Assembly (NCBI GenBank): GCA_031841125.1
Contig: CM063107.1
Span: 23,950,499 to 24,014,498 of the forward strand
Source: Acanthococcus lagerstroemiae
Taxonomy: Eukaryota; Arthropoda; Insecta; Hemiptera; Eriococcidae
Reading direction: 5' to 3'
Length of the DNA: 64,000 nucleotides
How positions within the stretch are numbered: the stretch's first letter is position 1; every line of letters begins with the position of its first letter. This document shows positions 45,700 through 56,514 of the stretch, piece by piece. The position numbers were made by a program, and so were the translations under genes. The notes under the pieces were generated by a model. The model did not search any database. It worked only from the letters and a program-made list of their open reading frames with translations, and was not told the origin of the DNA.

Positions 45700-46226
45700 C
45701 GAGGGCAACAGCTGATGAAATCGTTGCCGTTGGAGAACATAAACATTATCGCCGTAATTTTTGGAGCGTCATTAAATGTCTCATTGAACGATTTTCGCTT
45801 TGAATGTTTTCAAAAATGTAAGGAAGACTCTTTGAATTATGTTTCCTTGAGCTCTTGCTGGACAATTATATGTTTCCAAAAAGGTATACGAAAGAAGAAA
45901 TTGAAGTAATGTTCGATTCCCCCACACTGCGGCTGCGCGTCAACATTTCCTGTGAGCATATTACTAGGTGCAAACTTTGGCTTGGTCTGAGATTGAATCC
46001 AGAGGAGTGGAGTTGGAGAAATATGGAAAATGGACTAACACCTATTCCAACCACTGCAACTGCAGCACCCGAAAATATTTTAAAAATAATTTTTTGTTCA
46101 TGTAAGAAGGGCACTTGCGGCCAGAAGTGCGGTAGCCATAAAATGGGACTGACATGCTCTGAGGCCTGCCTCTGTTCAGATTGTTCAAATTATGAACTGA
46201 AACTGAATTCTGAAGAGCCTGAATAA
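45700..46226 (+). pseudogene. Cys-rich protein gene carried by the long-TIR element, frameshifted
   Basis: Two overlapping frames are involved. The first (45715 on) gives IIAVIFGASLNVSLNDFRFE. The second (to a TAA at 46224-46226) gives LWLGLRLNPEEWSWRNMENG, LTPIPTTATAAPENILKII, and a compact cluster of eight Cys (CSC, then C-x3-C, later C-x3-C-x-C-x2-C) between about 46096 and 46185. I have the impression that this order (Leu-Arg segment, W-LG..L.P..W.W, P.PT..PAP..LLK.I, Cys cluster) is common in uncharacterised insect proteins of mobile origin, but I cannot name the family. The Cys cluster probably binds zinc. At least one frameshift near 45855-45905 separates the frames. The nested element upstream may have removed or displaced the 5' part. 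Confidence 0.65.
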
Positions 46227-46788
46227 TTAAATTTTACATTTACTTTATATAATTTCTGTATATATATATTCAATGTTATATGTATTTTCGAATTTTTTCA
46301 ATTTAATTCTGATTTATACGTATAGAAAGGGAGTAATTTGACGTTTCAGGGGGGGGGTGATTCTCTTCATTCCATCACTGGTGCGAGTATTTGGAATAAA
46401 TCTTCTCGTATGCATACAAGTCTACGTCGCATCGATTACAATAAGTTGTATTAAATACACACGTGTGTAGGAAACATCTCAACGTTTGACATTAATTTAT
46501 TTGACAAATACGTACTGTACGGGAAAATGTGTAAGCCCATTTCTTGTGTATTTTTTCATTCTCTATCACTTTTGTTTGAACTTTTTTTTTCTAAACTGAA
46601 ATTTCAGCGAGATATAAGCAAAAAACTGTTTTATGCCCCCATTTTTGCCCCTTAGGAGACGACGCCGGCACCGGATTCGTTAAGACTTTCAGTATGAGTT
46701 GTTCAGGACACTTGATTAGACCAATGTACCAAGTTCCAGCTTTCTATGATCTTTTTCCTAGTCAAAACCTAATTTATGTGGACTATAA

Positions 46789-49540
46789 GAAGAAAGTTCT
46801 GAATTAAAATTAGTAATCAAATTCACAATGAAACTTCTTCATATTTCAAACTTTATTGCCTTGAAACCCCTTCAATTTTGAGTGTAATCTGTACATGTAC
46901 ATAACGTTTCTTGTTCTTATCGCCTCCTGCTGACTCGGCATACTTAGTTGGAACACGTATTTATGGTTCATAATGTGTATTATGCAGAATTGATGTGCAT
47001 AATTAATTCAATTATTATTATTATTTAGACATCTTTGTGTAAGTAGAGGGGTAATGTATGTTCTAGCGCAGTCATAAATTTCTCAATTTTTCGTAAAATT
47101 TTTATCACTTTCTTAAAATTTCAAATAATTTGTCGAGTTGAATATTTACGCATTTTCAGAACAAAATAAGATTATCATAATTTTTGGTCAAGTGAAGTTA
47201 TGAAATCATCAGGCATTATTGTGAATTGTCTATATTTTTTCAACTGTTCTATATGGATGGTGATTTCCTTCTGGCATGGTCGTAGATAGGTTTTTAGGCT
47301 CTTCTTAAGATCCGTAAATTGGGGCTATTTTACACATTTTTCTATTTTTTTTTTTTTTAAAGATTTTTTTAGTTTTTTTGCTGGGGTAATTGGACGAATG
47401 TTATTGAAAGCTATCAATAGTGGTATCTGTGGAGAGTGAACTATATGAGGAAAACATCCATTACAAAAATAATGACCTTGGGCTCGGGGGTCGGTAGTTA
47501 TGACGTCTGAAAGTCGATTGGTAAAGCTAAACGGATTTGGGGTACACATGACACAAAATACACGCATAATTGTGGCCGAACGTATGTATTCTGTACAGAA
47601 ATGTTGAGAAAAGACTAAAAACAAACTAACGCTTAGCAACAATCACGCGAAGTCGTGGGAACAGACGCGTTCCAAAACTTCTTCTTTTGGGGGAGGGGAG
47701 TGCATGAATCCAAAATTTTCAGACTAATGCAATGACTGCAAATCGAAAATTTCTTTGTAGGCCCGTATTCCGTGCGGTTATAACCTTCACTTAGTTTACA
47801 TACCGTGATAACAAGGTACAACTGTTTACTTGGTCAGTTTCTGCGTAGCAGGATGCAAGTATTTAACAAACGTCTTTTGTCTCTGCATACCTGCACATCC
47901 GGTTCGTCATTTGTTCAAAAACACATTCTTCTTCTTCTTCTCATTCATTATCCTTTCTCCTCCACTGGTCGGCCTGACGGGACATTAGAGCAGTCCAATT
48001 ACAGTTCAGTTACAGTTTGTGCTAACCCTCACAAGATTTACTTTAACTGTCGATCCATCAATACACGCACCTTCTCTATACCGTCTCGTTTTTTTGATTT
48101 CAAATGCCTTAGCTGCGGGTCCGAACTACACCCCTCTCTCGTGCAGATTCTAAATAGAAGAAATTTTATAACCCAACATTTTCACCTTGCTTGGCACTGA
48201 TATTTTCGCAGTGTTCTCAAACACCGTTAAATACACATTTTTCTGCTCGAAAATACCAAACCTGATTGAGTAAACATCCAGGAACACAATGAGACCACAA
48301 TCAATGTTCCCTCTTCTCTAGATTGTACAATAGCATTTCAAATCTGATTTCCCATTTTCGTGTAAATTTGGCTCCTGTTTACAATACCGGATTACCAGGC
48401 TGCAAGAGTGCAGACTGCAGCCTTCAATTAAGAGAAATGGGGACTCTGTAGAACGTAGCTATACAATTTATTGAATTATCGATTTAAATCGATCTAAATC
48501 GACAGGGAAGGACAACAAATCGATTTGAAAAATTTTCGATTTTTGACAGCCCTACCATCCACTCATTATTTCGCAGGTAAACCAAGAGTTCCCAAAAATC
48601 TAACGTTCCAATTAACCCTATTTTTCATCACGTATTTCGTGCTGAGAATACATTCCATTCTATAATATTTCTAATGAAAAAGAAACTAAGTTATGAATCG
48701 AAACTAGATACAATATTATGTAGGCACATGTATTAGTTCACGTAAGAAGCCCAACTGAGCGTGCGTCTCGCCTAATATAATGTTGTTTTGTTGTTAAGCT
48801 ATATGAATGTAAGAAATTAAAAAAAAAAAAAAAATTCTATTAGATGTACAAACTTTCTAGTTGTAAGGTGATTTTTTACTTCGGTATACAATGTATACAG
48901 TTTTGAGTCACTGACGTGTGAATCGCCGCAGAGGGAGGCCGGCTGTTTAAGTGGTGGCTGTCTAAAGTCTAAACGTATACATTGATTGCACTTATTAGCA
49001 CATATTAAACATTTTTACAACGTGTTGTAAAGATATTGTTGCATTTAACTAGCCGAAGGATAGCCTATCTTACATGATGAGAGGTGTTCCCTGAAGGTTT
49101 ATGATATTCTTTATAAGGTAAAGTGAGAGGTCTGCGTGTATCATTGAAATAATATACAAGATGGCGCGGTTAAATCGGACACATTATGAAATCGCATAAG
49201 CGAAAAAAATTGAATTTTCTTATGACTATTGGATGGTTCTCTACGTATTCAGTCAAGTTTTGAGAAATTTGGGTTATATTAGGTTCCCCCGTTCTCGAAA
49301 AGAGGCGAATTTGAACATAGGGTAGGTAACATTGATTTTTCATAGAAATATGAGAACCATTGGAACACTGAGCTTGGCTGCGTTTTTTGACTGTTGCATT
49401 TCATTATTGATTTGACCCCGATCTAGACCACGAACTTCACATTTTCTCAATAAAAATGTTCTAATTTATTACCCATTCGTAACGAGATTGGAGTGATTCT
49501 CAGAAAATCCGCATAATTTCAGTTACTGCGCAGTATACAA
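46789..49540. other. 2.75 kb interval, no gene recognised
   Basis: It contains an (ATT)n microsatellite near 47010-47030. TCGATTT-rich sequence lies near 48475-48555 and ends in TTGACAGCCCTACC, possibly one hAT-like end without a partner. Poly-A lies near 48818-48834. Frames of up to 131 codons have no recognised domain. Confidence 0.4.
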
Positions 49541-49600
49541 GGGTGCAACCAGGGAGGCTACGAGCTATAGCCCCCCTTCGAACATTTTTCAAAATCAATT
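49541..49600. mobile_element. left end of the MITE family seen at 40620-40665
   Basis: CAAGGGTGCAACCAGGGAGG followed by CTACGAGCTATAGCCCCCC is the reverse complement of the 40620-40665 segment with a few changes. The body beyond it is not recognisable. Confidence 0.4.
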
Positions 49601-49879
49601 CATGAAAATAGGTAGATCAGTAATGGAGGAGAATGTAACTGATCTTTCTCTGTAATTTTTGACAATTTTATGTTTTTACTTTGACACACGATGGAAAAAA
49701 GCGTTACGAAAAATAATAATAAATGATTGACTGGACTGACTGACACGATGACATTCTCATGTCGGCGCAGTCCGCGAAGCAAAGACATGAAAATGCTCTC
49801 CCGTGGTTGCAGACTCGTCTACAAGATGATGCACTAGCAGAGCGTAGTGCTCGTTTATCCGGTTCCTTCTAGCTCCAAA

Positions 49880-50022
49880 TTCGGAAATAGGAACAAAATT
49901 AACTTCTGAACATTGACCATATATTATTTCTGTTTTATTAAATTTAATAATGAAGTTATTTAATTGATTAGGAAGACCATATACTTTAATATTAATAGAT
50001 GGGATTGGAATTTCATTGAGGG
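49880..50022 (-). pseudogene. cox2: nuclear fossil of mitochondrial cox2 (NUMT)
   Basis: Minus-strand frame: IPIPSINIKVYGLPNQLNNF, then IIKFNKTEIIYGQCSE. This matches the CuA domain of cytochrome c oxidase subunit II (inner membrane, electron entry from cytochrome c), in which P-x2-G-x-KVD-x2-PGRLNQ is followed by Y-GQCSE-x-CG-x-NHSFMPI. The first Cys and the Glu of the copper site are present. The second Cys and the His are lost through substitution or a short deletion, and FVPI follows. The DNA is AT-rich like the nad1 fossil. Beyond FVPISE the frame continues into unrelated sequence (FGARRNRINEHYALLVHHLV), so a junction lies near 49880. Confidence 0.82.
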
Positions 50023-50079
50023 GCAGCAAAAAGACATGTCCATGTCAAAAATTAATAAGGTGCCTGCGGCTATGAACGC

Positions 50080-50245
50080 CATGAGGGCTGGGTATGCTCA
50101 AGTAGACCCCGTAGTATAACGTCATGGTAAACAGGAGCGTTACGGGGGGGCTGTTACAAGGGAGCGTTACGGTGTACGCTCAAGTATACCCAGTAGTTTA
50201 TATAAATTTCCATGGAAATTTATTCAGTCAGTCAGTCAGTCCAGT
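50080..50245. repeat. short duplication and CAGT microsatellite
   Basis: GCTCAAGTAGACCCCGTAGT near 50096 and GCTCAAGTATACCCAGTAGT near 50187 are direct repeats about 91 bases apart, with GGAGCGTTACGG twice between them. (CAGT)n follows at about 50223-50250. A complementary (GACT)n tract lies near 49727-49745, on the other side of the cox2 fossil. Confidence 0.6.
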
Positions 50246-50672
50246 CAGTTTCGTTTTCCGATTTATTTTTTTGATTGATTTCGGCTCATGAAGCTAAAAA
50301 CCCTATCCGGCACTAATTTCTTCTCAAATAAGAGCTATATAAAGGGTTACCCCCTCTAAAGTTTTTAGCTACTCACGTACTTTTTCACTGGAGAGATGAG
50401 ACTTTTCGATTTTCACTTTAAATTAATAAACGAGCCAAATGAAATTTGAAAAAATAAATAGATAAATAAAGCCACCGTTGAAATTTATCGCATAATGTGA
50501 TAACAATAACAGAATCGTATTCTCTTTTTCCAGATTTAAATGTTCTTTCGGATATTTTTTATTTTTTTGTGTATCCAGCAAAATTTATGAATATACTCCA
50601 AAAGCTGTATAAAAATGCTAAAGGCTGTTTTAAACTGGAGAAAAAAAGAAAAACTCGCGCTTAAAAAGAGTG

Positions 50673-51165
50673 TAAAAGGTGGCCCTTTCTCCCCCATCCT
50701 CTTCAGTACTGTGCTGAAACTCGCATTTTGCAAATTGGAGTGGGGAAAAAGGGAATAAGGATAAATGGAAAATACCTTAATAACTTGAGATTCGCGGACT
50801 AAGTTTTACTATTGAGTGAAAAAATAAAGGAACTGGAGGAAATAGTGTGCGAATTAAATAAAGTCTGTGGAGAAGTGGGACTAACAATTATTGAATAAAA
50901 CATTTTTACTATCAACAAACCCTGTCACGAATCTAACGGTAGAAAAGTAGAAAACACACTAATCAAAAATAGTCGTTACAAAAGCGGAGTTGGAGGTCAA
51001 TAAAAGAATAAAAAAGGGTTGGAAGAATTTCTGGGCCCTCAACTTCGTATGGAAATAAAAATCAGAGTTTTAGAAAAGTGCATAAAGCCGACACTAACGT
51101 ATGGGGCACAAACTTTAGCATTAACAAACACTGAATTGAAAAGGCTGCAAAACAAGAAACTAACT
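50673..51165 (+). pseudogene. RTE-like reverse-transcriptase remnant
   Basis: The frame reads GGPFSPILFSTVLKLAFCKL, then KGIRINGKYLNNLRFAD followed by a stop where the second catalytic Asp should be. Next comes IKELEEIVCELNKVCGEVGL, and later LEKCIKPTLTYGAQTLALTN and ELKRLQNKK. The order matches the RTE-like enzyme at 43037-44347 (palm, catalytic box, thumb, TYG-Q-x-x-A). Multiple stops and frame changes show it is much older than that copy. The family is similar but not the same. Confidence 0.82.
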
Positions 51166-51449
51166 TTCAAACTGTAAGGGAAAAGAACAAGAATAAAACC
51201 AAAACAGTCAGCCAATAATAAATGAAATTTTCACGTTAATTTGCTAGGTTAGCAATAATTTTGTAATTCTGCTGTGTAATCGCAATCAACTTGAATATGG
51301 GGGAAAACTTTTTTCATCATTCATAACCGTAAGACCATAACCCAGCTGGTTCTCCAATCCATGTCAGCAGCAATTTGTTGGACCTAGATTCTTCAATCTA
51401 CGTATATAATATTCCTCATCACTAAATTAATACCCCCCACCCCCAGAGT

Positions 51450-52345
51450 GTTACAGTAAATTGAAAAGATACCAACATTTCCCAATACAATTTTCTACTA
51501 AGTGAAATTTATTTTATGAAAATCATGTTCGACCACTTTCCGTGATCTTCGATTTTTTTCTGTGTGGTTATTACAACTGTCATCTTGCATCTCCTTCCCA
51601 TGGGTATGCGCCTCAGTTCCGGGAATGTGACCAAAATGTGGCCAAAATGTTACCAAAACCGAATTTAACGACCTTTGGAACCAATTATTGAATACCCATA
51701 TTAAATTTTACGAAATATTAGAACTCCCCCTCTCATTGCATTGGGCCTCAATTTCAAATATGAGGTAAATAGATGAAAGGAGGGAGGTGAATAAGCCCCA
51801 TAAACAATGTAACTCTGTGAAGTGGTAAAGTGGCTGAAGATGATTACTATCTTCATATAAGGTCTGTGAATCTGTGTTAAGAAAGTAATAATTCTTAACG
51901 GGGATATCTTGAACTCCGTTTTCAGCAGTTCTAATCCAGATACAAAAAAATGGCCTTTTTAATGGGAAATATAATGTACAATCTATTGCAAATAAAAAAA
52001 CAGTAGCTTGAGAGGGCAAGTTTCACGGGAAACTAAAAAAATGTGAAAATTTTCTGATATAATTTGTACTAAAATTGATTTTATGACACCCTATTGAACC
52101 GATTCCGACCATTTTTTTTTCTGTCGTTACCACAACTGCCCTCTACTATTACCTACTGATACCATTTTCTGTTTATCTCCAGTCGTGAAAAGAAAAACAA
52201 TTTCCAAAGATGGAAAACTTTTCAAAATTTGACCATAACTAAGCCCCTTCAAAAGTAAGAGTATGCAAAACATATCTACATATTGTCGGGGTAGATTGCC
52301 TACTTGCCAGGTGGAAGGGGGTCATTGCAAAAGAGACACCTTGTA
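51450..52345 (-). mobile_element. copy 2 of the TACAGGGTGTCTC long-TIR element, inverted and truncated
   Basis: 51450-52010 is the reverse complement of 19215-19760, and the arm follows to a tip at 52345 (AAAGAGACACCTTGTATAG). The far end is missing. CTTAACGGGGATATCTTGAA, TTGCAAATAAAAAAACAGTA and CAACTGCCCTCTACTA are shared words. The SINE that splits copy 1 is absent here, as expected for an independent insertion. Confidence 0.8.
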
Positions 52346-52831
52346 TAGACCACAGAGTTACATCGTTTATGGGGCTTATTCACCTCCCTCCATTCATCTA
52401 TTTACCTCATATTTGAAATTGAGGCCCATGCAATGAGAGGGGGAGTTCTAATATTTCGTAAAATTTAATATGGGTGTTCGATAATTGGTTCCAAAGGTCG
52501 TTAAATTCAGTTTTGGTAACATTTTGGCCACATTCCCGGAACTGAGGCGCATAACCATGGGAAGAGGATGCAAGATGACAGTAAGTTGTAATAACCACAC
52601 AGAAAAAAATTAAAAATCATGGAAAGTGGTTGAGCATGATTTTCATAAAATAAATTTCACTTTGTACAAAATTGTATTGGGGAATGGGCAAGTTTCACTA
52701 GAAATTTTAAAAATGTAAAAATTTTCTGATATAATTTGTACTAAAATTGATTTTATGAACACCCTGTTAAACCGATTCCGACGGTTATTTTTCTGTGATT
52801 ACCACAACTGCCCTGTACTATTACCTACTGG

Positions 52832-53503
52832 CAAGTTTGGGTATCGAGTCCTCAAAACTGACTCGAGTCCAAGTTTCGAGTCATTTATTACGATTTTAAA
52901 AGGATTTGAGGTCGAGTCCGAGTCCCAAAGGAATCCTTTTACTCTAATTTTACCTTTACTTTTCAATAGTGAGAGTGAGACATAAAAGACATAACGGATA
53001 CCGTCAAAGGGCAAACCTGCTATCACTATCAGGCTATCAACAATCACCACAAAAAACAAGTACTACTACAAGCACTAGGTCAGGTCACTTCTCACTTTTT
53101 TTTAAACGCACGGACTGTCACAAAAAAAAAAAAAAAAAAGACAATTAAAATGTGTCTTTCCTGTCTTACTTTGTGATTGAGATAACGCCCTTTTCATATG
53201 ACGGGCTTGTATCTCTTTTTATAAGAAAAATACCTTTCACAGGGTCTTTTAGTTGTCCTTTTCTTCTGACAATCTGTGCGACTGTATTTTCCAGCTTCCA
53301 GGGTTGCAAATTGTAAATTTATATCTTGCAGTTTGCAAAATTCATGATTCAAATTTTGAAATCAAATAATTATTGCCAAAGTAAAGGACTCTTAAATTTG
53401 GGGCTGTAAACTAGTAAAAGTCCGAGTCACAAGTCCTGAGAAAAAAATACTTGGAGTCCGAGTCACACGTCCTAAATAAGGACTCAAGTCCTGCCCAACC
53501 CGT
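52832..53503. mobile_element. hAT-like element with perfect 8-bp target duplication CCTACTGG
   Basis: CCTACTGG occurs at 52824-52831 and again at 53504-53511. The host repeat in copies 1 and 2 has a single CTACTGGTACC or CTACTGATACC here, which gives the empty site. The ends are imperfect inverted repeats rich in GACTCGAGTCC-like words (left GAGTCCTCAAAACTGACTCG; right other strand GGACTTGAGTCC). No transposase is encoded. A smaller element is nested at 53107-53280. Confidence 0.92.
53107..53280. mobile_element. 174-bp MITE nested inside the hAT-like element
   Basis: CGCACGGACTGTCA followed by an A-rich run and GACAATTAAAA at the left matches CGCACAGATTGTCAG..GGACAACTAAAA on the other strand at the right. 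No clear target duplication is visible. It is the third nesting level at this site. Confidence 0.7.
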
Positions 53504-53975
53504 CCTACTGGTACCATTTTTCTGTCTATCTCCAGTCGTGAAAAGAAAAGAAGAATTCAATGATAGAAAACTTTCAAAATTTGACCATAAATGAGCCCCT
53601 TTAAAGGTAAGAGTATGCAAACATACCTACATGTGGTCGGGGTAAGTTGCCTACTTACGGGTGGAAGGGGAGTCATTGCAAAAGAGACGCGTCATGTATA
53701 CTTATGTTATTTTTAATTACAAAATCTCAAATTATTGTGTAGTGTAAGCCAAATTCAATGAAAAAAAAAAAAAAGTTTGAAAAGTAGTATTTTTTTTTAG
53801 CGTTTAGGTAACCATTCTAAAAATGCTGAAAATTGGCATATAGGTGGGGAATACATTGAGAAATATTTGCAAATTAAAATTTTTTGCCAGCTCAAAAATG
53901 GCGGCGTGGGTGCCATTTTTAAAATTTCAAAATCGATTTTGGAAGAGATTTCAAAAAATGTATTTTTGTATTTAT

Positions 53976-54749
53976 CAGAGTTGGGCGTTATTCGAATAAT
54001 GATCATGAATAACAGTTCAATCATTATTCGTTATTCATTATTCGTAAACTCGTAAAATTATTCATCAATCATTATTCAGTAAAATGAAGATGTGAATAGT
54101 ATTCGTCAATCATCGTTATTCGTTATTCATTGCGGACGCAGTAACAAAACAAAAAATTTAACGAGGATCAGTGACGTAATCAAGATTTTTCCAAACGGGG
54201 CCGCGGGCAAAATAAGGTTTTCAAGGGAGAAAAAGTTTAAAATTGAAGTATTTTTTTTAAATTGCCAATGCTAGAGGACTATGTAAAAATATTGGGAGGG
54301 GGAATTTATGTGTGTGTGGTGGGAGGGAAGGGGATTTTTTTGGGTGGGGGGTTAAAATATATATTTTGGGAATTTTTTGGGGGTAAAATATTTTAGTTGG
54401 AAGGGGGTGTAAAATATATATTTTTGGGAATTTTTTTTTTTGGGGGGGGGAGGGTGTAAAATATATATTTTTTGGATATTTTTTGGGGGTGGGTTAAAAA
54501 TATTTTTGGTGGGTGATATTTTTCTCCCTATCTTACTGGGGTAATTAGAAAGTAAATAAAGTTTTTCCGATTTTCTCGGAGAGGGAAAATGACTGCACCA
54601 GGGGAGGGCAACGCCCCCTGACCCCACTTTGGTTACGAGTCTGATTTCATTATTCGCGTGATTGATGTTACTGAATACTGATTACTGAATAATGAATGAC
54701 TATTCGTTATTCATTATTCAGTATTCGAATATTACTCTGCCCAACTCTG
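53976..54749. mobile_element. hAT-like element, CAGAGTTGGGC ends, perfect 8-bp target duplication GTATTTAT
   Basis: The left tip CAGAGTTGGGC and right tip GCCCAACTCTG are perfect 11-bp inverted ends. GTATTTAT flanks both sides (53968-53975 and 54750-54757). Subterminal zones at both ends are packed with ATTATTCGTTATTCATT-type words, as expected for hAT transposase binding. The middle is occupied by another element (54169-54643). It has no transposase. Confidence 0.95.
54169..54643. mobile_element. MITE nested in the CAGAGTTGGGC element
   Basis: It starts CAGTGACGTAATCAAGATTT and its other end starts CAGACTCGTAACCAAAGTGG. It resembles the element at 187-438 (AAGATTTTT, GAAGTATTTTTTTTAA, GCTAGAGGACTAT). 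Inside, four to five copies of a roughly 50-bp unit, GGGGGTAAAATATATATTTT then TTGGGAATTTTTTTG, form a T- and G-rich tandem tract (54330-54530). A clean target duplication was not found. Confidence 0.7.
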
Positions 54750-54977
54750 GTATTTATACTGGATGCCTTCACTTACATGTCAAATTTCGTACTTTAAAAA
54801 AAAAATAATAAAAAAAAAATTTAATGTTTCATTAGAACAGCCGAGAGGTATTCATCAATACATACCAATATAAATCTTTGTGAGTATACACAGTGAGGAG
54901 GTTTTTCTCCAGTAAGCTATGCCTTTTAATTTGCAATTAAGTTGCTTAATACTAAAATTGACTTACATTAAGTATGT

Positions 54978-55450
54978 TATGAGATCAGGTCAATAGGTTT
55001 GGATCTGTTGAGTCTTCTCATGATACCTGAATCGTCGAGCAGCTGAATCGCCTTGATGTTAGTATGATGGTGAAGTCTGTGTGTGTACTTTTCAACGTGT
55101 TTCTTGATAGTTTCGTCGACGGTGTCTGGTCGTACAGGTCGTGGTGGAGAGTGGCATTGGCGATACACCAGGGAGCTTTGGGCAATGGAGCGGAGAACCT
55201 TGTTCTGTGCTCTCTGGATCACTAGATGATTGGATTTTTTCGTGGTGCACCAGATCTGGATCCCATAGGTCCACGAGGGTTTAATTACAGCCAGGTAAAT
55301 GAGGCGTTTGTTCTCAAGACTTAGGCGAGAATGGTACCCGAGTAACTAGTAGTACTTCCGTTGTTGAGCTGTTGTGTGTTCTCGCTTTTTCTGGACAGTG
55401 TCTGCCAAGTTAACTTACGGTCAAGCCATCAATTGCTGTAGGTTGATGGT
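54978..55450 (-). pseudogene. Jockey-like LINE reverse-transcriptase C-terminal fragment
   Basis: Minus-strand frame: TVQKKREHTTAQQRKYY, an in-frame TAG, LLGYHSRLSLENKRLIYLAV, IKPSWTYGIQIWCTTKKSNH, IQRAQNKVLRSIAQSSLVYR, RPVRPDTVDETIKKHVEKYT and a proper stop after RRLNRSKPIDLIS. This is the thumb and C-terminal end of Jockey-group proteins (ENK-x-x-Y-K/L-..-WTYGIQ-W; IQR-x-QNK-x-LR). The TAG falls in a YWLLG-like motif where Trp is expected. It is truncated at the 5' side near 55450. It may be the same family as the endonuclease piece at 39760-40592, although they do not overlap. Confidence 0.88.
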
Positions 55451-56514
55451 TATGCGGACGCAGTGATTTCGATTCGAGCAAAAAATGCCCAAGATAGAGT
55501 TGAAAGAGTGAAAAAAACATATATTTCGAGACCGCACCCCTCTGGAGGGGGTAGGATTGTGACGATGGGCTCAGGAATGTTCTTTATCACCGTAAATAGA
55601 AAAGACTGAAGAAAAATTCGAAAAAAATCGATTTAGGCTGATTCACTTATCTTACCGGGCTATAGCCTTTATCTGTCTATTCCTTTCAACTCTGCAATAC
55701 TGTAATGATAATTAAAAAAACATTCAAAAACAAGATTCGCATCTAATGATATAGCGAATGTACTTTGACATTCTATAGGTACAGACGTCTACAACAGCAT
55801 GGACTACAACAGATCGGCATCAACAATATCGATGCTGTTTCCGCTAATCCCCTCACTCCAGGAAGTCTACAACAGCAATTTCACATAATAAAACATGGTC
55901 GACGCATTAACGTATCAGCAATAAAATTTCGCTCAGAATAATTCTGAAATTTATTGTACTTAACTGACGCACACACAATATTCGTACAAGCGAGAAAGTT
56001 CTGTAATGATAACCAATTCCTAATTCTCGAATGGCGCTTGCAATTGTTGAGTTACACTCCAACACACATCGGCAACGGGGTATGAAGAAACAATAGGTAG
56101 AAACAAATGTTAATTACCCAAATTAATATACGTAAATGTATTGGAAAACGGCGGTATATGTTACAAGGACCTGCGTCCATTTACGTCCGAATAAATTTAG
56201 ACAAATTCTTTTTCTTTCTCCATTTTTCAAACTCGATATTCGTTACATCAGTTGGGCCAAATTAACACCCGTAGCCATTGTATGCTAATGGTACGAACAA
56301 CCAGTTGAAGACACCTTTATCTATAACGATTCCTTACGCACAAAGTGCGGATTTTAATAAGTTTATAGCATCCAGCGCGTAGCACGTTTATTTTCTAATA
56401 TACGGTAAACCTATCATTACTCTGTAAATTGTAATTTGCTGGATTTGCTGGGCTTTCTCTACCGATGAGAAGGGGTCAAAGGTTTCTCAAAAACACAACA
56501 TTTTACAGATCTAA
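55451..56514. other. 1.06 kb interval before the gap, nothing recognised
   Basis: AT-rich, single-copy looking sequence with no coding similarity. Confidence 0.45.

Larger units (their letters stand above)
44479..46785. mobile_element. long-TIR DNA transposon (about 235-bp TIRs) with TAA target duplication
   Basis: The left arm 44479-44715 and right arm 46563-46785 are reverse complements. Shared words include TAGTCCA(T/C)ATAA at the tips, AAAAGATCATAGAAAGCTG, CTTGGTACATTGGTCTAAT, AACGAATCCGGTGCCGGCGT and TTTTTTGC(C/T)TATATC. TAA flanks both tips (44476-44478 and 46786-46788), which would suit a 3-bp TWA target such as PIF/Harbinger uses, though no matching transposase is visible. Inside are a second inverted-repeat element (about 44903-45545) and a broken Cys-rich gene (45700-46226). 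Confidence 0.85.
52350..53697 (+). mobile_element. copy 3 of the same long-TIR element, split by a hAT insertion
   Basis: It parallels 19430-20092 from TCGTTTATGGGGCTTATTCA to the tip AAAGAGACGCGTCATGTATA. It is split at CCTACTGG by the 672-bp insertion 52832-53503. It sits directly beside copy 2 in the opposite orientation, so the two now make a large imperfect inverted repeat. Confidence 0.8.

Noticed and set aside
48475..48555. TCGATTTAAATCGAT-rich segment as a regulatory palindrome
   Set aside because: It ends in a hAT-like tip (TTGACAGCCCTACC) and looks like transposon subterminal sequence; no partner end was found.
52921..52960. Similarity of AAAGGAATCCTTT..CTCTAATTTT to the LINE/SINE tail near 13370
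   Set aside because: Only about 27 bases match, within unrelated surroundings. Probably chance or a shared short fragment.
53797..54055. Short overlapping frames near the CAGAGTTGGGC element
   Set aside because: They run into the transposon tip and its ATTATTCG arrays and have no domain.
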